A DNA stretch of 44,802 bases. Source: CAZGHF01 sp043797305 (lineage in GTDB: Bacteria; Patescibacteriota; Minisyncoccia; UBA6257; GWB1-50-10). Every line of letters starts with the position of its first letter. Positions within the stretch are counted from its first letter, which is position 1. The stretch lies in assembly GCA_043797305.1 (NCBI GenBank), contig JAZDPW010000017.1, forward strand, positions 1-44,802, in the 5' to 3' direction. Below are positions 14,144 to 23,054 of this stretch, piece by piece. The position numbers were made by a program, and so were the translations under genes. The notes under the pieces are model-generated. The model saw only the letters and a list, made by a program, of their open reading frames with translations, did not search any database and was not told the origin of the DNA.

Positions 14144-14701
14144 CTATTTTTCGACGATGGCGCGGTTTATGGTAACCGGCGTAAGCGGCTTTTCGTTATC
14201 GTCGGTCGGGACTCTGCCGATCTTATCAACTACTTCCTGGCCTTCAATCACTTTTCCGAAAATGGTGTAAAGATTCGGCAAGGGATATTCCGCGAGCATT
14301 ATGAAGAACTGGCTGCCGTTGGTATTCGGGCCGGAATTGGCCATTGCCACCACTCCTTTTTGATAGCCATCCCGGTAAGAAGCCGCATTGGAATTAAGCT
14401 CGTCCTCGAACTGGTAGCCCGGACCGCCGGTACCGTTGCCATTCGGGTCACCGCCTTGAATCACGAAGTTGGACACCACCCGATGAAAAGTAAGCCCGTC
14501 ATAAAAGCCCTTTTCGGCAAGAGTGACGAAATTTTCCACCGTTTTCGGAGCGTCTTCGGGATAGGTTTCGAATTTAATCGTGCCGAAATTGGTTTCAAGC
14601 GTAACCACCGGGCTTGAATCAGATTTCAAAAAATAAACATAAAACAAAACTCCCAGGACCAGAGCGGCAAAAACGGCAATGAGCAGATAATTTTTATTCA
14701 T
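14144..14701 (-). CDS. Membrane-anchored cyclophilin-type peptidyl-prolyl isomerase
   Basis: A 185-aa protein. Residues about 4-24 (YLLIAVFAALVLGVLFYVYF) form an N-terminal membrane anchor or uncleaved signal, without a lipobox. The cyclophilin domain starts at VTLETNFGTIKFETYPEDAPKTVENF, with active-site motifs FHRVVSNFVIQGGDP, MANSGPNTNGSQFFI and FGKVIEGQEVVDKI. It catalyses cis-trans proline isomerisation, here probably on the outer face of the membrane to help secreted proteins fold. Start at 14701 is chosen because TATAAT lies 6 nt upstream (14708-14713). Confidence 0.93.
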   Translation of the reverse strand: MNKNYLLIAVFAALVLGVLFYVYFLKSDSSPVVTLETNFGTIKFETYPEDAPKTVENFVTLAEKGFYDGLTFHRVVSNFVIQGGDPNGNGTGGPGYQFEDELNSNAASYRDGYQKGVVAMANSGPNTNGSQFFIMLAEYPLPNLYTIFGKVIEGQEVVDKIGRVPTDDNEKPLTPVTINRAIVEK

Positions 14702-14707
14702 GAAAAT

Positions 14708-14713
14708 ATTATA
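14708..14713 (-). promoter_or_regulatory. -10 box of the cyclophilin gene, 6 nt before ATG
   Basis: TTTGTATAAT, then ATTTTC, then ATG. Same geometry as trmD and the 66-aa gene. It overlaps the 3' end of rnhB (14709). Confidence 0.5.
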
Positions 14714-15323
14714 CAAATTTACAAAAACTTTTCCTGTGGAAATCCGTCAAGCCGTGCCGGCTAATCGCTCTCTTATGTTTCTTCGTCCCGTAACCTTTGT
14801 GTTCGTCGAAAGCGTACTTCGGATGTTTTTTATGGAGCTTGATCATATAATTGTCTCTTTTGACTTTGGCCACGATTGAAGCCAGTTTTATGGCATTTAT
14901 TTTTTCGTCGCCCCTCGTAATTGTCGAAGCCGACAAACGCGGATAAAGAGCCGAGTCGAGGTGAATATACAAACCGCCGTCCAGGTAAACTTTGCCGAGC
15001 GACCGATTGCCGTAAATATCGGCAAGTTTTTTGTACGCTCTCGTGGCGGCCAAGTCGGCCGCTCTCCTGATATTTTTCCGGTCTATGACAGCCGGCGAAA
15101 CGCGGCTTGTTGCGTAAATAATTTCCGGATTAGCGTCAACGAATTTCAGCCATTCCTTCCGCTGTTTCGCGCTCAATTGTTTCGAGTCCTTGAGTTTCGC
15201 CAAATTTCCGATTTTAAGGTTTATCTTTCGGGGCAGAGCCAGGGCGGCAACGAGAACGGGGCCGGCAAGCGCGCCTCTCCCCACTTCGTCAATGCCCGTC
15301 ATCGTCCTTCTTTTTTTAGTCAT
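14709..15323 (-). CDS. rnhB: Ribonuclease HII
   Basis: A 204-aa type 2 RNase H that cuts RNA in RNA-DNA hybrids and removes misincorporated ribonucleotides. The metal-binding residues appear as GIDEVGRGALAGPV (residues ~10-23, D and E) and later VYLDGGLY and the C-terminal SIVAKVKRDNYM. GxG-type substrate loop GRG is present. Divergent from dnaE with only 29 bp between them, so the two promoters share this gap. Confidence 0.94.
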   Translation of the reverse strand: MTKKRRTMTGIDEVGRGALAGPVLVAALALPRKINLKIGNLAKLKDSKQLSAKQRKEWLKFVDANPEIIYATSRVSPAVIDRKNIRRAADLAATRAYKKLADIYGNRSLGKVYLDGGLYIHLDSALYPRLSASTITRGDEKINAIKLASIVAKVKRDNYMIKLHKKHPKYAFDEHKGYGTKKHKRAISRHGLTDFHRKSFCKFV

Positions 15324-15333
15324 TTTCTTCCGC

Positions 15334-15339
15334 TATAAT
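15334..15339 (+). promoter_or_regulatory. -10 box of dnaE
   Basis: TATAAT 13 nt before the dnaE ATG (15353), within the last bases upstream of rnhB. The mRNA leader would be at most ~6 nt. Confidence 0.45.
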
Positions 15340-15352
15340 TGTCGGTGATAAC

Positions 15353-18300
15353 ATGAAGTTCGTCCACTTGCATACCCACAGCCATTACTCTCTTCTTGAC
15401 GGTCTTGCCAAAATCGATGATTTGATAAACCGGACAAAAGAGCTCGGGATGAGTGCCATTGCCCTTACTGACCACGGCAACCTTTACGGCGCCATCGAAT
15501 TTTACAAAAAAGCCAGAGCGGCGGGCATAAAGCCAATCATCGGCGTTGAAACGTACGTCGCGCCGAACGGGCGGTTGAGCAAAAGACCGAAAGGCGACGA
15601 AGTAAGGCACCACCTCATTCTTCTTGCCAAAAACAAAGTCGGTTGGAAAAACCTGGTGAAGCTCGCAACCTTGGCGAGTACCGAGGGATTTTATTACAAG
15701 CCGAGAATCGACAGGGAAATATTGAACCAATACCGGGAGGGACTCATCTGCCTCTCCGGCTGCTTTTCGGGAGAAATTGCCAAGCTCCTCGTTTCCAAAA
15801 AAACGCTTGAGGCGGAGGAGGCGGCCGCCTGGTACAAAAATGTCTTCGGCGAGGATTTTTATCTTGAAATCCAGCCCCACGCCCCTCATCTTCACGAACC
15901 CCTCGCCGAACTTTCCCGAAAATTGAATATCCCCCTCGTCGCCACCAAGGACGTCCACTACATCATGAAAGAAGACAAAACCGCCCACGAAATTTTGCTT
16001 GCCATCCAAACCTCAAGCCGGGTGGACGACGAAAACCGGTTAAGTTTAAAAAACTACGATATTTCCTTAAGTTCGCCCGAAGAAATGATTGAGCTCTTCA
16101 AACATCTGCCGGAGGCGGTGGAAAATACGGTGCGGATTGCCGAAAAGTGCGACTTGGAAATCGACCTGAAACAAACCCACCTCCCCAAGTTCTCCTTACC
16201 CGAGGGTGTTTCGGCAATCGACCACCTGAAAAAGCTCATTGAAGAACGCCTTCCCGGCCGCTTTCCGAAAATAACCAAAGAGGTGGAAGAGCGAATCAAG
16301 CACGAACTCGGCGTGATTGAGCGAACCGGCTTTGCCGATTATTTCCTGATTGTGGCCGATTTCGTCAACTGGGCGAAAACGCACGGTATTGTGGTGGGGC
16401 CCGGGCGGGGGTCGGCCGCCGGCAGCATCGTTTCTTACATTTTGGGCATCACCAATATTGACCCCTTGAAATACGATCTTCTCTTTGAAAGGTTTTTGAA
16501 TCCCGACCGGATTCAGGTTCCCGACATCGACATCGACTTCACCGACACCCGGCGGGACGAAGTTATCGCTTACATCCGGGAAAAATACGGCGCCGACAAT
16601 GTCGCTCAAATTATCACTTTCGGGACGATGATGGCTCGGGCGGCCGTCCGGGACACCGGCCGGGCGCTCGGTCTCCCCTACGGCTTCTGCGACCAAATTG
16701 CCAAACTCATCCCCTTCAATATGCCCCTAAAGAGAGCAATCAAAGAAGTACGGGAGTTGAAAGACGCCTGCGAGAAAGACGAAGACGCCAAAAGATTACT
16801 CGAGTCGGCGGTCAAGCTTGAGGGTACGGCAAGACACGCTTCCGTCCACGCCTGCGGCATTGTCATTTCAAGCTATCCCCTGACCGAATTCGTGCCGCTC
16901 CAGAAGGCGCCGCAGGGAAACGATTCAATCATCACCCAGTTCGAAATGCACTCCATTGAGAACCTGGGACTCCTGAAAATCGACCTTCTGGGTTTGAAAA
17001 ATCTCACCATCATCGAAAAAACATTGCGGCTTATTAAGGAACTCCACGACATCGACATTGACATCAACAACCTGCCGCTCGACGACGAAAAAACCTTCGA
17101 GCTTTTCAAGAGCGCCGAAATGACCGGTGTTTTCCAGCTCGAATCGTCGGGCATGCGTCATTACCTCAAGGAACTGAAACCGAGCGAGCTTGAGGACATC
17201 ATCGTCATGATTTCCCTTTACCGACCGGGACCGATGGAGCTTATTCCGATGTACATCAGCCGGAAATTCGGAAAGGAGAAAGTGACCTATCTCCACCCCC
17301 GCCTCGAACCGATTCTTTCCAAAACCTACGGCGTCGGCGTCTATCAGGAACAAATGATGCGGATTGCCCGCGACCTTGCCGGCTTCACGCTCGCCGAGGC
17401 CGACACTCTCCGCAAGGCCATCGGCAAGAAAATCAAAAAGCTCCTCGACGAACAAAAGGAAAAACTAATAGAGGGCGTCATCAAAAACGGCATCGACAAA
17501 AAAACGGCCCTGAAAATCTGGGAACTTTTCCCGCCCTTCGCAAGATACGGTTTCAACCGTTCGCACGCCGCCTGCTACGCGATGATAAGCTACCAGACCG
17601 CTTACCTTAAAGCCCATTTCCCGGTGGAATTCATGACGAGTTTGCTGAACGTCTCCGGCTCCGACGTCGACCGGATTAATTTTTTGATAGGCGAAGCGCG
17701 GCGGCTCGATATTAAGGTTCTGCCGCCGGACGTCAATTTGAGTTTTCAGGATTTCACCGTCGACGGCGGCAGTATCCGCTTCGGTCTTCTTGCCGTCAAA
17801 AACATCGGGGCGAACATCGTTGACTTCATCATCGAAGAAAGAGCTCGGGGCGGACCCTTCGCTAATTTCAGCGATTTTCTGAATCGCATTCATCACCGCG
17901 ACCTCAATAAAAAATCGCTCGAGTCGCTCATAAAGTGCGGCGCTTTCGATTCGCTGGGCATAAGCCGGAGCGAAGCCCTGGCCAATATCGACGAAATCAT
18001 CAAATTCAACCAAGCGGCCAGAAAAATGAAAGACGGTAATCAATCGACTCTTTTCGGCGGCGGGAGCGAGTTCGCTTCCTTCAAAATGAAGTCGAACGGC
18101 AACGACATCGATAAAAAAACAATGCTTGCCTGGGAAAAAGAACTCTTGGGACTCTACGTCACCGACCATCCCTTTAAAGATTACGCCGCCAAGATGAAGA
18201 GGAAGACAAAACCGCTCAAAGAGGTTGCCGCTTTAACCGAAGAGAATGTTTACGGCAAATCTCCCTTTCTTACTCTTGCCGGCGTTATTACCGGCATTCA

Positions 18301-18508
18301 GAAGATTTTTACCAAGAACGGCCAACCGATGCTTTTCGTAACCCTCGAAGACGACGGCGGCAGAATCGAGATATTGGTTTTCTCGGACGTAATACAGAAA
18401 AATTCGGGTATTTGGGAAGAAAACAAAGCGATTATGATTGACGGCCGAATTTCCTTCCGCGGCCGCGAACCGAAAGTCATCGTAAACGCCGCAAAAGAAC
18501 TATCCTGA
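15353..18508 (+). CDS. dnaE: DNA polymerase III alpha subunit
   Basis: A 1051-aa replicative polymerase. N-terminal PHP domain: FVHLHTHSHYSLLDG (metal-binding histidines) and later CLSGCFSGE, ATKDVHY. Palm catalytic aspartates are in PDIDIDF (~393-399), with GPGRGSAAGS preceding. The finger and clamp-binding region includes YQEQMMRIA and a helix-hairpin-helix segment. A C-terminal OB fold begins near LTLAGVITGIQKI and the protein ends shortly after, at the short end of the DnaE1 range. Divergent from rnhB, followed by thrS whose -10 box overlaps the dnaE stop region. Confidence 0.96.
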   Translation: MKFVHLHTHSHYSLLDGLAKIDDLINRTKELGMSAIALTDHGNLYGAIEFYKKARAAGIKPIIGVETYVAPNGRLSKRPKGDEVRHHLILLAKNKVGWKNLVKLATLASTEGFYYKPRIDREILNQYREGLICLSGCFSGEIAKLLVSKKTLEAEEAAAWYKNVFGEDFYLEIQPHAPHLHEPLAELSRKLNIPLVATKDVHYIMKEDKTAHEILLAIQTSSRVDDENRLSLKNYDISLSSPEEMIELFKHLPEAVENTVRIAEKCDLEIDLKQTHLPKFSLPEGVSAIDHLKKLIEERLPGRFPKITKEVEERIKHELGVIERTGFADYFLIVADFVNWAKTHGIVVGPGRGSAAGSIVSYILGITNIDPLKYDLLFERFLNPDRIQVPDIDIDFTDTRRDEVIAYIREKYGADNVAQIITFGTMMARAAVRDTGRALGLPYGFCDQIAKLIPFNMPLKRAIKEVRELKDACEKDEDAKRLLESAVKLEGTARHASVHACGIVISSYPLTEFVPLQKAPQGNDSIITQFEMHSIENLGLLKIDLLGLKNLTIIEKTLRLIKELHDIDIDINNLPLDDEKTFELFKSAEMTGVFQLESSGMRHYLKELKPSELEDIIVMISLYRPGPMELIPMYISRKFGKEKVTYLHPRLEPILSKTYGVGVYQEQMMRIARDLAGFTLAEADTLRKAIGKKIKKLLDEQKEKLIEGVIKNGIDKKTALKIWELFPPFARYGFNRSHAACYAMISYQTAYLKAHFPVEFMTSLLNVSGSDVDRINFLIGEARRLDIKVLPPDVNLSFQDFTVDGGSIRFGLLAVKNIGANIVDFIIEERARGGPFANFSDFLNRIHHRDLNKKSLESLIKCGAFDSLGISRSEALANIDEIIKFNQAARKMKDGNQSTLFGGGSEFASFKMKSNGNDIDKKTMLAWEKELLGLYVTDHPFKDYAAKMKRKTKPLKEVAALTEENVYGKSPFLTLAGVITGIQKIFTKNGQPMLFVTLEDDGGRIEILVFSDVIQKNSGIWEENKAIMIDGRISFRGREPKVIVNAAKELS

Positions 18509-18514
18509 TATAAT
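18509..18514 (+). promoter_or_regulatory. -10 box of thrS, 7 nt before ATG
   Basis: TATAAT, then GAAAGTT, then ATG at 18522. The upstream in-frame ATG at 18513 overlaps the box itself and would fall before the start of transcription. Confidence 0.5.
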
Positions 18515-18521
18515 GAAAGTT

Positions 18522-20270
18522 ATGCCAAAAGAAAATCTCGAAAACGTAAGGCATTCCCTGGCTCACCTTCTCGCGGCGGCGGTTCTCAAAAAATTCCCCG
18601 GCGCCAAGCTTGGTATCGGGCCGGTCATTGAAAACGGCTTCTATTACGATTTCGACCTCCCCCGCTCGATTACGCCCGACGACCTGAAGGAGTTCGAAAA
18701 AACAATGCGGGACTTGATTCGTAAAAAACTTCTTTTCAAGGGCAAAAAAGTAACGGCCGCCGAAGCGAAGAAAATTTTCGCAAAACAGCCGTTTAAGCTG
18801 GATTTGATAAAAGAATTCGTCAAGGAGAAAAAAGGGCTCACCGTTTACGAAACGGGCGACATTTTCTTAGATTTGTGCCGCGGCGGCCACGTCAAAAACA
18901 CCGGTGAAATCAATCCGGAAGGATTTACCCTGGACCGCATCGCCGGCGCTTACTGGCGGGGCGACGAAAAGAATCCCCAGCTCCAGCGGATTTACGGCAT
19001 CGCTTTCGGCGCCAAAAAAGAACTAGTGGGATATCTGGCGCTGCAGGAAGAAGCGAAAAAACGCGACCACCGCAAATTGGGACAAGAACTGGAAATTTTC
19101 ACTTTCTCCGATGAAGTTGGAGCCGGGCTTCCCCTCTGGCTGCCCAAGGGCACCATCGTTCGTGACGAGCTTGAAGCTTGGGCAAAACAAACCGAAAAAT
19201 CGGCCGGTTATCAGCGCGTTGCGACTCCCCACATAACCAAGGAAGAACTTTATAAAATCTCCGGTCATGTTCCTTATTACACGGATGATATGTATGCGCC
19301 GATGGAAATTGAAGGCGAGAAATACTACCTGAAACCGATGAACTGCCCTCACCACCACATGATTTATAAATCCCGTGCCCGAAGTTACAAAGAACTTCCT
19401 CTGCGGTTAACGGAATACGGCCAGTTGTATCGTTATGAAAGGTCAGGCACTCTTCACGGTCTTTTCAGAGTCCGCGGCTTCTGCCAAAACGACGCTCACA
19501 TTTACGTTGCGGAAAAAGACGTCATTGACGAATTTGTGCGAGTAATGGAAATGCACCGCTATTATTACAAAAAACTGGGCATCGATAACTTTAAGGTGAA
19601 ACTGGGGCTAAGAGACCCGAAAAATCTGCGCAAGAAATATCACGGCGACGACAAGATGTGGGACAAGGCGGAAAAACTGACCCGCTTGGGACTCGAAAAA
19701 TCCGGCGTTGAATACACCGAAGACTTGGGTGGAGCGGCCCACTACGGACCGAAAGGAGATGTTATCATCGAATCCGTAATCGGCAAAGAATACGCGATTG
19801 GAACCGTTCAGGTAGACCTCTTCATGCCGACTCGATTTGACCTTTCCTTTATCAACGAAAAAGGCGAAAAGGAGAAGCCGGTTATAATCCATCGGGCGCC
19901 GCTCGGCAGCCATGAACGGATGATTGGTTTCTTGCTTGAGCATTTCGCGGGTAATTTCCCGACCTGGCTTTCGCCGGTGCAAGTTGCGATACTGGCCGTG
20001 AGCGTCAAACAAAAAAAATACGCCGAGAATGTTTCCAAGCTCCTGGAAAGCCACAATATAAGAGTTGAACTTACTTCTTCGGACGAAACTCTCGGCAAAA
20101 GAATAAGAGGAGCGGAATTGCAAAAAATTCCCTACATCCTCGTCGTCGGCGACAAGGAAGTAGAATCAAAAACGGTAAATGTGAGAAAACGCCATAAAAA
20201 AGAAACGGATACGGTAAGTGTTGAAGCGTTTCTTGAGAAAATACTGGAAGAAATAACCGAGCGAAAGTAG
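18522..20270 (+). CDS. thrS: Threonyl-tRNA synthetase without TGS domain
   Basis: A 582-aa class II synthetase that charges tRNA-Thr. It begins almost directly with the editing domain (VRHSLAHLLAAAV with the HxxxH zinc/editing motif, and CRGGHV), so the ~60-residue N-terminal TGS domain is missing. Class II motifs: LPLWLPKGTIVRDELE, MNCPHHHMIY (catalytic zinc Cys and His), RLTEYGQLYRYERSGTLHGLFRVRGF and IHRAPLGSHERMIG. The anticodon-binding domain is at the C-terminus (VQVAILAVS...). Start set at 18522 from the -10 position. It ends in a bidirectional terminator. Confidence 0.95.
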   Translation: MPKENLENVRHSLAHLLAAAVLKKFPGAKLGIGPVIENGFYYDFDLPRSITPDDLKEFEKTMRDLIRKKLLFKGKKVTAAEAKKIFAKQPFKLDLIKEFVKEKKGLTVYETGDIFLDLCRGGHVKNTGEINPEGFTLDRIAGAYWRGDEKNPQLQRIYGIAFGAKKELVGYLALQEEAKKRDHRKLGQELEIFTFSDEVGAGLPLWLPKGTIVRDELEAWAKQTEKSAGYQRVATPHITKEELYKISGHVPYYTDDMYAPMEIEGEKYYLKPMNCPHHHMIYKSRARSYKELPLRLTEYGQLYRYERSGTLHGLFRVRGFCQNDAHIYVAEKDVIDEFVRVMEMHRYYYKKLGIDNFKVKLGLRDPKNLRKKYHGDDKMWDKAEKLTRLGLEKSGVEYTEDLGGAAHYGPKGDVIIESVIGKEYAIGTVQVDLFMPTRFDLSFINEKGEKEKPVIIHRAPLGSHERMIGFLLEHFAGNFPTWLSPVQVAILAVSVKQKKYAENVSKLLESHNIRVELTSSDETLGKRIRGAELQKIPYILVVGDKEVESKTVNVRKRHKKETDTVSVEAFLEKILEEITERK

Positions 20271-20279
20271 AAAAAGAAC

Positions 20280-20312
20280 GAGCCGCCGTCTCACGAGTGA
20301 AACGGCGGCTTA
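20280..20312. terminator. Bidirectional terminator between thrS and the 128-aa gene
   Basis: AGCCGCCGT pairs with AACGGCGGCTT around CTCACGAGTGA. On the minus strand it is followed by CGTTCTTTTT. It serves the two convergent genes. Confidence 0.75.
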
Positions 20313-20696
20313 TCGCTCTCCTTGAGAGTTGGGTGGCAGAACATCCTCGTCCGCGCCCCAGATTACGTCCTCGGGGCGCAGGGTGTGGGAGGAAAGCCCC
20401 ACGAAGATGTTTCTCTTCTTCAGTCCGACGATAGAAGGCATCGCGAGCCACCGACGGTAGGCTCCCTCGACTTCCATGTAGGACTGGGGCGTCTGGAACA
20501 CCAGTTTCCGCTGGCCCTTTTCCTTGGTCCAGATGATGTTCCGTCCGCCGCCAACCGGGAGTGTAGCGGCTCGATCGTGGTTCTGACGGATTCCGTCAGC
20601 CCAACCGTTGGTGTTCTTAGGCAAACCGATGCCGAACACCTCGCTAAATTCCCGCACCATCTCAAGGAGGTGCTTCCTGAGCTTCTCGCGGCCCAT
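20310..20696 (-). CDS. Unknown soluble protein, 128 aa
   Basis: I do not recognise this protein. It is basic at the N-terminus (MGREKLRKHLLEMVREF), has few hydrophobic stretches, several Trp (NIIWTKEKGQRKLVF, RRWLAMPS, DVIWGAD) and a C-terminus ending in NSQGER. No membrane segment or signal peptide. It has a strong Shine-Dalgarno (GGAGGAGGT, 9 nt before ATG), its own terminator and GC-rich codons. In these respects it resembles the genes at 3529, 35493 and 36283, not the adjacent housekeeping genes. A TATAAT at ~20749-20754 on the minus strand lies back to back with the miaA promoter. Confidence 0.7.
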   Translation of the reverse strand: MGREKLRKHLLEMVREFSEVFGIGLPKNTNGWADGIRQNHDRAATLPVGGGRNIIWTKEKGQRKLVFQTPQSYMEVEGAYRRWLAMPSIVGLKKRNIFVGLSSHTLRPEDVIWGADEDVLPPNSQGER

Positions 20697-20747
20697 AAGT
20701 CTTACCTCCTCCGGGGAAAACCTAAACTACTGCCTAAATATTAGCTA

Positions 20748-20757
20748 GTATTATACT
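20748..20757. promoter_or_regulatory. Overlapping divergent -10 region, 128-aa gene and miaA
   Basis: The stretch TATTATACTTAA reads as TATACT on the plus strand (11 nt before the miaA ATG) and as TAAGTATAATA on the minus strand (about 55 nt before the 128-aa gene). The two promoters must overlap, so polymerases probably compete. Confidence 0.4.
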
Positions 20758-20768
20758 TAACTTCAACC

Positions 20769-21638
20769 ATGAAAAAGATAATAGCCATCGTCGGTCCCAC
20801 CGCTGCCGGTAAAACCATGCTTGCCATTCGCCTTGCAAAAAGCCGGGGCGGCGAGCTTATTTCCGTCGATTCCCGGCAAATTTACAAAGGGATGGATATC
20901 GGCACCGCCAAGGACAAGTTCTATCTCCAGCACTTGATTGATATCTCAAGCCCGAAAACGGTTTTTAATATCCGGAAATTCAAAACCCTCTGTCTGCGGA
21001 ATATCCGCAAAATTTTAAAAAAGAATAAGCTGCCGATTCTTGTCGGCGGCAGCGGCCTTTATTTCAACGCCGTCGTTTACAACCTCAACATTCCGAAAGT
21101 CGGAGCGGATAAGAAATTAAGGGCGAAATTGGAAAAATTGGGCCTTGAAGAATTACAAAAGAAACTAATGAAGCTTGACCCGAAAGCAGCGGAAATCACC
21201 GGCAAAAACAAACGGCGAATTATCCGAGCGCTCGAGGTGATTTCAAAAACCGGAAAATCATTTTCCGGCCAAAGAGATAAAGGCAAACCGCTCTTTGACA
21301 TTCTGATTATCGGCCTCAAAATTACCCGCGATAAACTTTACGAAAAAATAAACAAAAGAATAGAGGGACAAATAAAGAAAGGGTTGGTAAAAGAAGTCAA
21401 AAAACTGGTCGGAAAATACGGCAAAAACGCCTACGCGTTAAAGAGCACCATTGCCTACAAAGAAATTATTCCTTATCTCGACGGCAAAATAACTCTGGAG
21501 AAAGCAATTGAGGAAATCAAAAAGAACTCCCGCCGCTTCGCCAAGCGCCAAATGACCTGGTTCAAGGCCCAACCCGGTATCCATTGGGTAAATTCCCGGC
21601 AAGAAGCCGAAAAGCTAGCGAAGAAGTTTCTTGAATAG
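20769..21638 (+). CDS. miaA: tRNA dimethylallyltransferase
   Basis: A 289-aa enzyme that transfers a dimethylallyl group to N6 of A37 in tRNAs reading codons that start with U. P-loop IVGPTAAGKTMLAIRLAK (6-23), the catalytic segment LISVDSRQIYKGMDIGTAK, LPILVGGSGLYFNAVVY and the C-terminal RRFAKRQMTWFK are intact. Its tRNA-Tyr and tRNA-Trp substrates are encoded in this window. The 3' end overlaps the convergent gatB by 24 nt. Confidence 0.95.
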   Translation: MKKIIAIVGPTAAGKTMLAIRLAKSRGGELISVDSRQIYKGMDIGTAKDKFYLQHLIDISSPKTVFNIRKFKTLCLRNIRKILKKNKLPILVGGSGLYFNAVVYNLNIPKVGADKKLRAKLEKLGLEELQKKLMKLDPKAAEITGKNKRRIIRALEVISKTGKSFSGQRDKGKPLFDILIIGLKITRDKLYEKINKRIEGQIKKGLVKEVKKLVGKYGKNAYALKSTIAYKEIIPYLDGKITLEKAIEEIKKNSRRFAKRQMTWFKAQPGIHWVNSRQEAEKLAKKFLE

Positions 21639-23054
21639 TTTTCTTAAAGCTTCGGGGTCGGCTTGGCCGCGGGTTTTCGCCATCACCTGCCCTACCAAAA
21701 ACTGAATCGCCCCTTCCTTGCCTTTTTTGTAGTCCTCCACCGCTTTGAGGTTTTTCCCGATTATTTCTTCGGCCAAAAGTTTCAGCTCCTTTTCGTTGCC
21801 GATAAATTCCAATTTTTCTTCTTTTTTCAGAGCTTCGGGGTCGGCACCCGTTTCAAACATTTTTATAAGCAGGTTTTTCGCAAGCCGGCTTGAGAGTTCT
21901 CCACTCTCTACCATCACTGCAAGGTGGGCGAAATGTTCGGGAGTTATTTTAATTCCGTCGATTCCTATCCCCTTTTCGTTCATTAAGCCCTTGAGGTCGC
22001 TCGTAAAATAATTGAAAAGTAATTGGTAATTAGTAATTGGTAATTGGGATTTTAATTCCGATGCCGCCTCCTCGAAGAAATCGGCGATCTTTTCATCTTC
22101 AATAAGCACCTCGACGTCCGCCAGGTTAAAACCGAACTCCTTCACAAACCGGTGACGCTTTGCCTCCGGCAACTCCGGAATTTCCCCCTTCAAGCCGTCC
22201 AAGTTGAACTTCGCAAGTTCCAGTGGAGGCAAATCCGGCTCCGGGAAGTACCGATAATCGTGAGCTTCTTCTTTGACGCGCTGGGTTACTGTTATGCCCT
22301 TCCCGTCGTTCCATCCCCGCGTTTCATGAATTACTTTTTTACCCTCGTCTAAAAGCTTCTCTTGTCTTTTAATTTCATAAAGAATTGCGCCATGAACCGC
22401 CCGGAATGAATTAATATTCTTGACTTCAACTTTGGTGCCCATCCCGCCATCATCGGCGGGCAAACTAATATTCGCCTCCACTCTCATCTGCCCCTTTTCC
22501 ATATCGGCATCGGAAATCCCGAGATAGCGCAGTATGAGCAGCAGTTCTTTCGCAAAATTAACCGCTTCCTCGGCGTTTTTTATATCCGGTTCGGTCACAA
22601 GCTCCATCAAGGGCACGCCGGCCCGGTTGAAGTCGACCAACGAAGTTGGTCGTCCTGAGCCTGCCGAAGGACTTCCTTCGTGTATCAGGCGTCCCGTATC
22701 TTCCTCAAGGTGAATTCTCCCTATCTTGATACCCTTTAACATCCCGCCTTCCACGAGCGGGCTCTCGTATTGGGAAATCTGATACCCTTTGGGCAAGTCG
22801 GGATAAAAATAGCTCTTCCGGTCAAAGTGGGAATTTTTGGCGATTTTTCCGCCGAGGGCGAGGCCTAATTTAATGACCGCCTCCACCGCCTGCTTGTTTG
22901 CGGTCGGCAATGTCCCGGGATGGCCTAAGCAGATTGGGCAGACGTTTACGTTCGGCTTTACCTCCTCGGGGTCGTTAAGGCAGGCGCAGAACATTTTCGT
23001 TCTGGTTTTCAACTCCACGTGAATTTCAAGACCGATTGTTGGGATGTAGGCCAT
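21615..23054 (-). CDS. gatB: Aspartyl/glutamyl-tRNA amidotransferase subunit B
   Basis: A 479-aa GatB, the kinase/tRNA-binding subunit of GatCAB, which turns Glu-tRNA(Gln) into Gln-tRNA(Gln). Motifs: IPTIGLEIHVEL, CPICLGHPGTLPTANKQAVE, FDRKSYFYPDLPKGYQISQ and VDFNRAGVPLMELVTEPD. The YqeY-like tail domain closes the protein. Two in-frame insertions are seen: residues ~127-139 (EGSPSAGSGRPTS) from palindromic DNA at 22635-22672, and ~335-346 (QLPITNYQLLFN) from heptamer repeats at 22016-22048. It starts 1 nt inside the HD gene stop (TAATG). gatA and gatC are not in the window. Confidence 0.95.
   Translation of the reverse strand: MAYIPTIGLEIHVELKTRTKMFCACLNDPEEVKPNVNVCPICLGHPGTLPTANKQAVEAVIKLGLALGGKIAKNSHFDRKSYFYPDLPKGYQISQYESPLVEGGMLKGIKIGRIHLEEDTGRLIHEGSPSAGSGRPTSLVDFNRAGVPLMELVTEPDIKNAEEAVNFAKELLLILRYLGISDADMEKGQMRVEANISLPADDGGMGTKVEVKNINSFRAVHGAILYEIKRQEKLLDEGKKVIHETRGWNDGKGITVTQRVKEEAHDYRYFPEPDLPPLELAKFNLDGLKGEIPELPEAKRHRFVKEFGFNLADVEVLIEDEKIADFFEEAASELKSQLPITNYQLLFNYFTSDLKGLMNEKGIGIDGIKITPEHFAHLAVMVESGELSSRLAKNLLIKMFETGADPEALKKEEKLEFIGNEKELKLLAEEIIGKNLKAVEDYKKGKEGAIQFLVGQVMAKTRGQADPEALRKLFKKLLR
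22016..22048. repeat. Heptamer repeats (TAATTGG type) inside gatB
   Basis: TAATTGG-TAATTAG-TAATTGG-TAATTGG, period 7, in frame within gatB, encoding an ITNYQL-type stretch on the minus strand. Confidence 0.7.
22635..22672. repeat. Palindromic insertion inside gatB
   Basis: GACCAAC-GAA-GTTGGTC (22635-22651) followed by GTCCT...AGGAC (22652-22672). It falls where other GatB proteins have a short turn before VDFNRAGVP. Confidence 0.65.

Noticed and set aside
18513..18521. thrS start at 18513 (MKVMPK...)
   Set aside because: This ATG overlaps the TATAAT box; the ATG at 18522 fits the promoter and the start of the editing domain.
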